A stretch of DNA of 60,000 nt from Hydractinia symbiolongicarpus. Its lineage: Eukaryota; Cnidaria; Hydrozoa; Anthoathecata; Hydractiniidae. Location of the stretch: NCBI RefSeq assembly GCF_029227915.1, contig NC_079876.1, positions 23,996,001 through 24,056,000 on the forward strand, read 5' to 3'. Position 1 is the first letter of the stretch. Each line of letters opens with the position of its first letter. Of the stretch, positions 59,083-60,000 are shown in pieces. The notes beneath the pieces are model-generated. The model did no database searches. It was not told the DNA's origin and worked only from the letters and a program-made list of their open reading frames with translations. A program made the translations under genes and the position numbers.

Positions 59083-59298
59083 GATTAATTTTCGCGAATT
59101 AAGTCTATTCGCTAAAATTACCTCCGCGAAACAAACAAACAGATTTCGTTTTTGCTTTTATTTTTCTAGTTTTTTTCGGTAAATTATCTTTTAATGTTTT
59201 TTTCATGAAAAAAAACTCGACGGAATCATGAAAATTAATATTCGCGAATTAGATTTTTCTGAACCTCCCGAAAATGATTCTTCACGAATATTAATCAA
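59083..59298. repeat. Small MITE-like repeat with TTGATTAATxTTCGCGAA ends
   Basis: TTGATTAATTTTCGCGAA at 59083 is inverted at about 59282-59298 as TTCACGAATATTAATCA. An internal copy (AATTAATATTCGCGAATTAG near 59235) makes further palindromes. The interior has no ORF. Confidence 0.55.
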
Positions 59299-59821
59299 AA
59301 TATTTCGGCCGCACTAGTGATTCGTGTTATATAGAATATAAAGTTTTTGCACATATAAAGAAATTGTAAATTTTTTTAAGAAAATAAAAAATTGTGGTTA
59401 ACTTCTCTTCTGATTTCATCAATTTGTGTATGTAAATTGATTGCGTTTTAATGGTAAGTTATGTTTTCTGCGTGTCTATTGTTTCTTCGATGGTTTCTGA
59501 TGTACATCAAACTCATTCCAGCCCCTGGAGCTCTTTAGTTTTGAGGACGAAAATGGAGCAAACTGTATCTGTAACTTGTAAAATTTTGTTACGTCTTTGA
59601 TAAGATGTTTATCTCAAGAATGACTTAGCGCAGATCACCTGCTCTCTTGAAACCGTAAGGTGGTTAAGTAGTTAAACACCTTTTAACCTTTTAAAAGTTG
59701 TTCCGACATGACTATCGCTGTTTCGACTCAACCTTTCGCGTATTAATGACGGCGACGTCCGTGCTCGTTTATCAGGTTGCGTCGTGCGACAAAACGTCGG
59801 ATGTCGGACGCATATTTTAAG

Positions 59822-60000
59822 ATGGACGACGTTATTAATCATTCACGATATCTAACTCTTCTTGTCGTTTCTCTTCTCGACAACAAACTCCAGGTGTTAG
59901 AGATATGTCGTCTATCCCGACATCACCAAATTTCCCTTTTCCACACACCGCTTGAAATTCTAACTAAAATTAATCGTGAACTTGTTAAACATAAGATACT
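59822..60000 (+). CDS. Possible 5' exon of an unknown gene, cut by window end
   Basis: A frame open for 59 codons runs from ATG at 59822 to the window edge (MDDVINHSRYLTLLVVSLLD, then LEICRLSRHH, then EILTKINREL). The local base composition is less AT-rich than the surroundings, and a CG-rich stretch lies just upstream (about 59745-59805), which could be a promoter-proximal region. No family was recognised, and a donor-like CAG-GTGTTAG at about 59893 could end an exon early. It could also be chance. Confidence 0.3.
   Translation, partial: MDDVINHSRYLTLLVVSLLDNKLQVLEICRLSRHHQISLFHTPLEILTKINRELVKHKI

Noticed and set aside
1-60000. CRISPR arrays, bacterial operons or phage genes
   Set aside because: The sequence is clearly eukaryotic with spliced genes; the regular repeats are micro-, mini- or subterminal transposon arrays.

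Overview
The window looks like AT-rich nuclear DNA of an invertebrate animal, most likely a cnidarian and probably a hydrozoan. Support for this: spliceosomal genes with many short GT-AG exons, a 387-residue FBXO4 orthologue, and a dense mix of tRNA-derived SINE, LINE, Ty3/Gypsy, Harbinger-like, pogo-like and TTAA-type transposons of kinds common in cnidarian genomes. The species call is inference; no marker gene fixes it.

Three host genes can be rebuilt exon by exon with consistent splice phases. (1) FBXO4, + strand, 4861-11076, 7 exons, 387 aa: an F-box plus a small-GTPase-like domain, the substrate receptor of an SCF ubiquitin ligase. (2) An unrecognised 1218-aa coiled-coil protein, - strand, 18347-13376, 6 exons, convergent with FBXO4. 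(3) A 34-exon, 1050-aa gene, + strand, 41326-56177, that joins an N-terminal PB1-like domain to a complete GH116 (GBA2/DUF608) glycosidase fold. It keeps the expected nucleophile Glu but has Gly where the acid/base Asp of the family is expected.

The rest is mostly repeats. 0.3-2.2 kb: a broken retroelement reverse transcriptase. 3-4.4 kb: foldback repeats and a decayed ORF. Inside FBXO4 intron 1: a SINE copy, a deleted Harbinger element, a LINE endonuclease remnant and a 53-bp tandem repeat. 18.4-27.9 kb: gene-poor, A-rich on the + strand, with microsatellites and a sharp hairpin. 28-29.3 kb: Ty3/Gypsy pieces in opposite orientations. 30.4-30.8 kb: a SINE with an intact B box. 31.1-33.7 kb: a complete-looking TA-flanked pogo-like transposon with a DDE transposase and a divergent HIRAN-domain gene. 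34.5-36.0 kb: MITEs. 37.2-40.6 kb: a 3.4-kb element flanked by TTA, with subterminal repeat arrays and an unfamiliar two-exon protein. 56.2-58.2 kb: a TTAA-flanked element with a THAP exon and a P2X7-intracellular-domain-like gene, inserted 57 bp after the GH116 stop codon.

The best candidates for something undescribed are the HIRAN-carrying transposon, the PB1-GH116 fusion with its altered catalytic pair, the two accessory-gene transposons at 37-40 and 56-58 kb, and the intronic hairpin at 47.2 kb. Splice sites were read by eye from phase and consensus; no transcript data were available.
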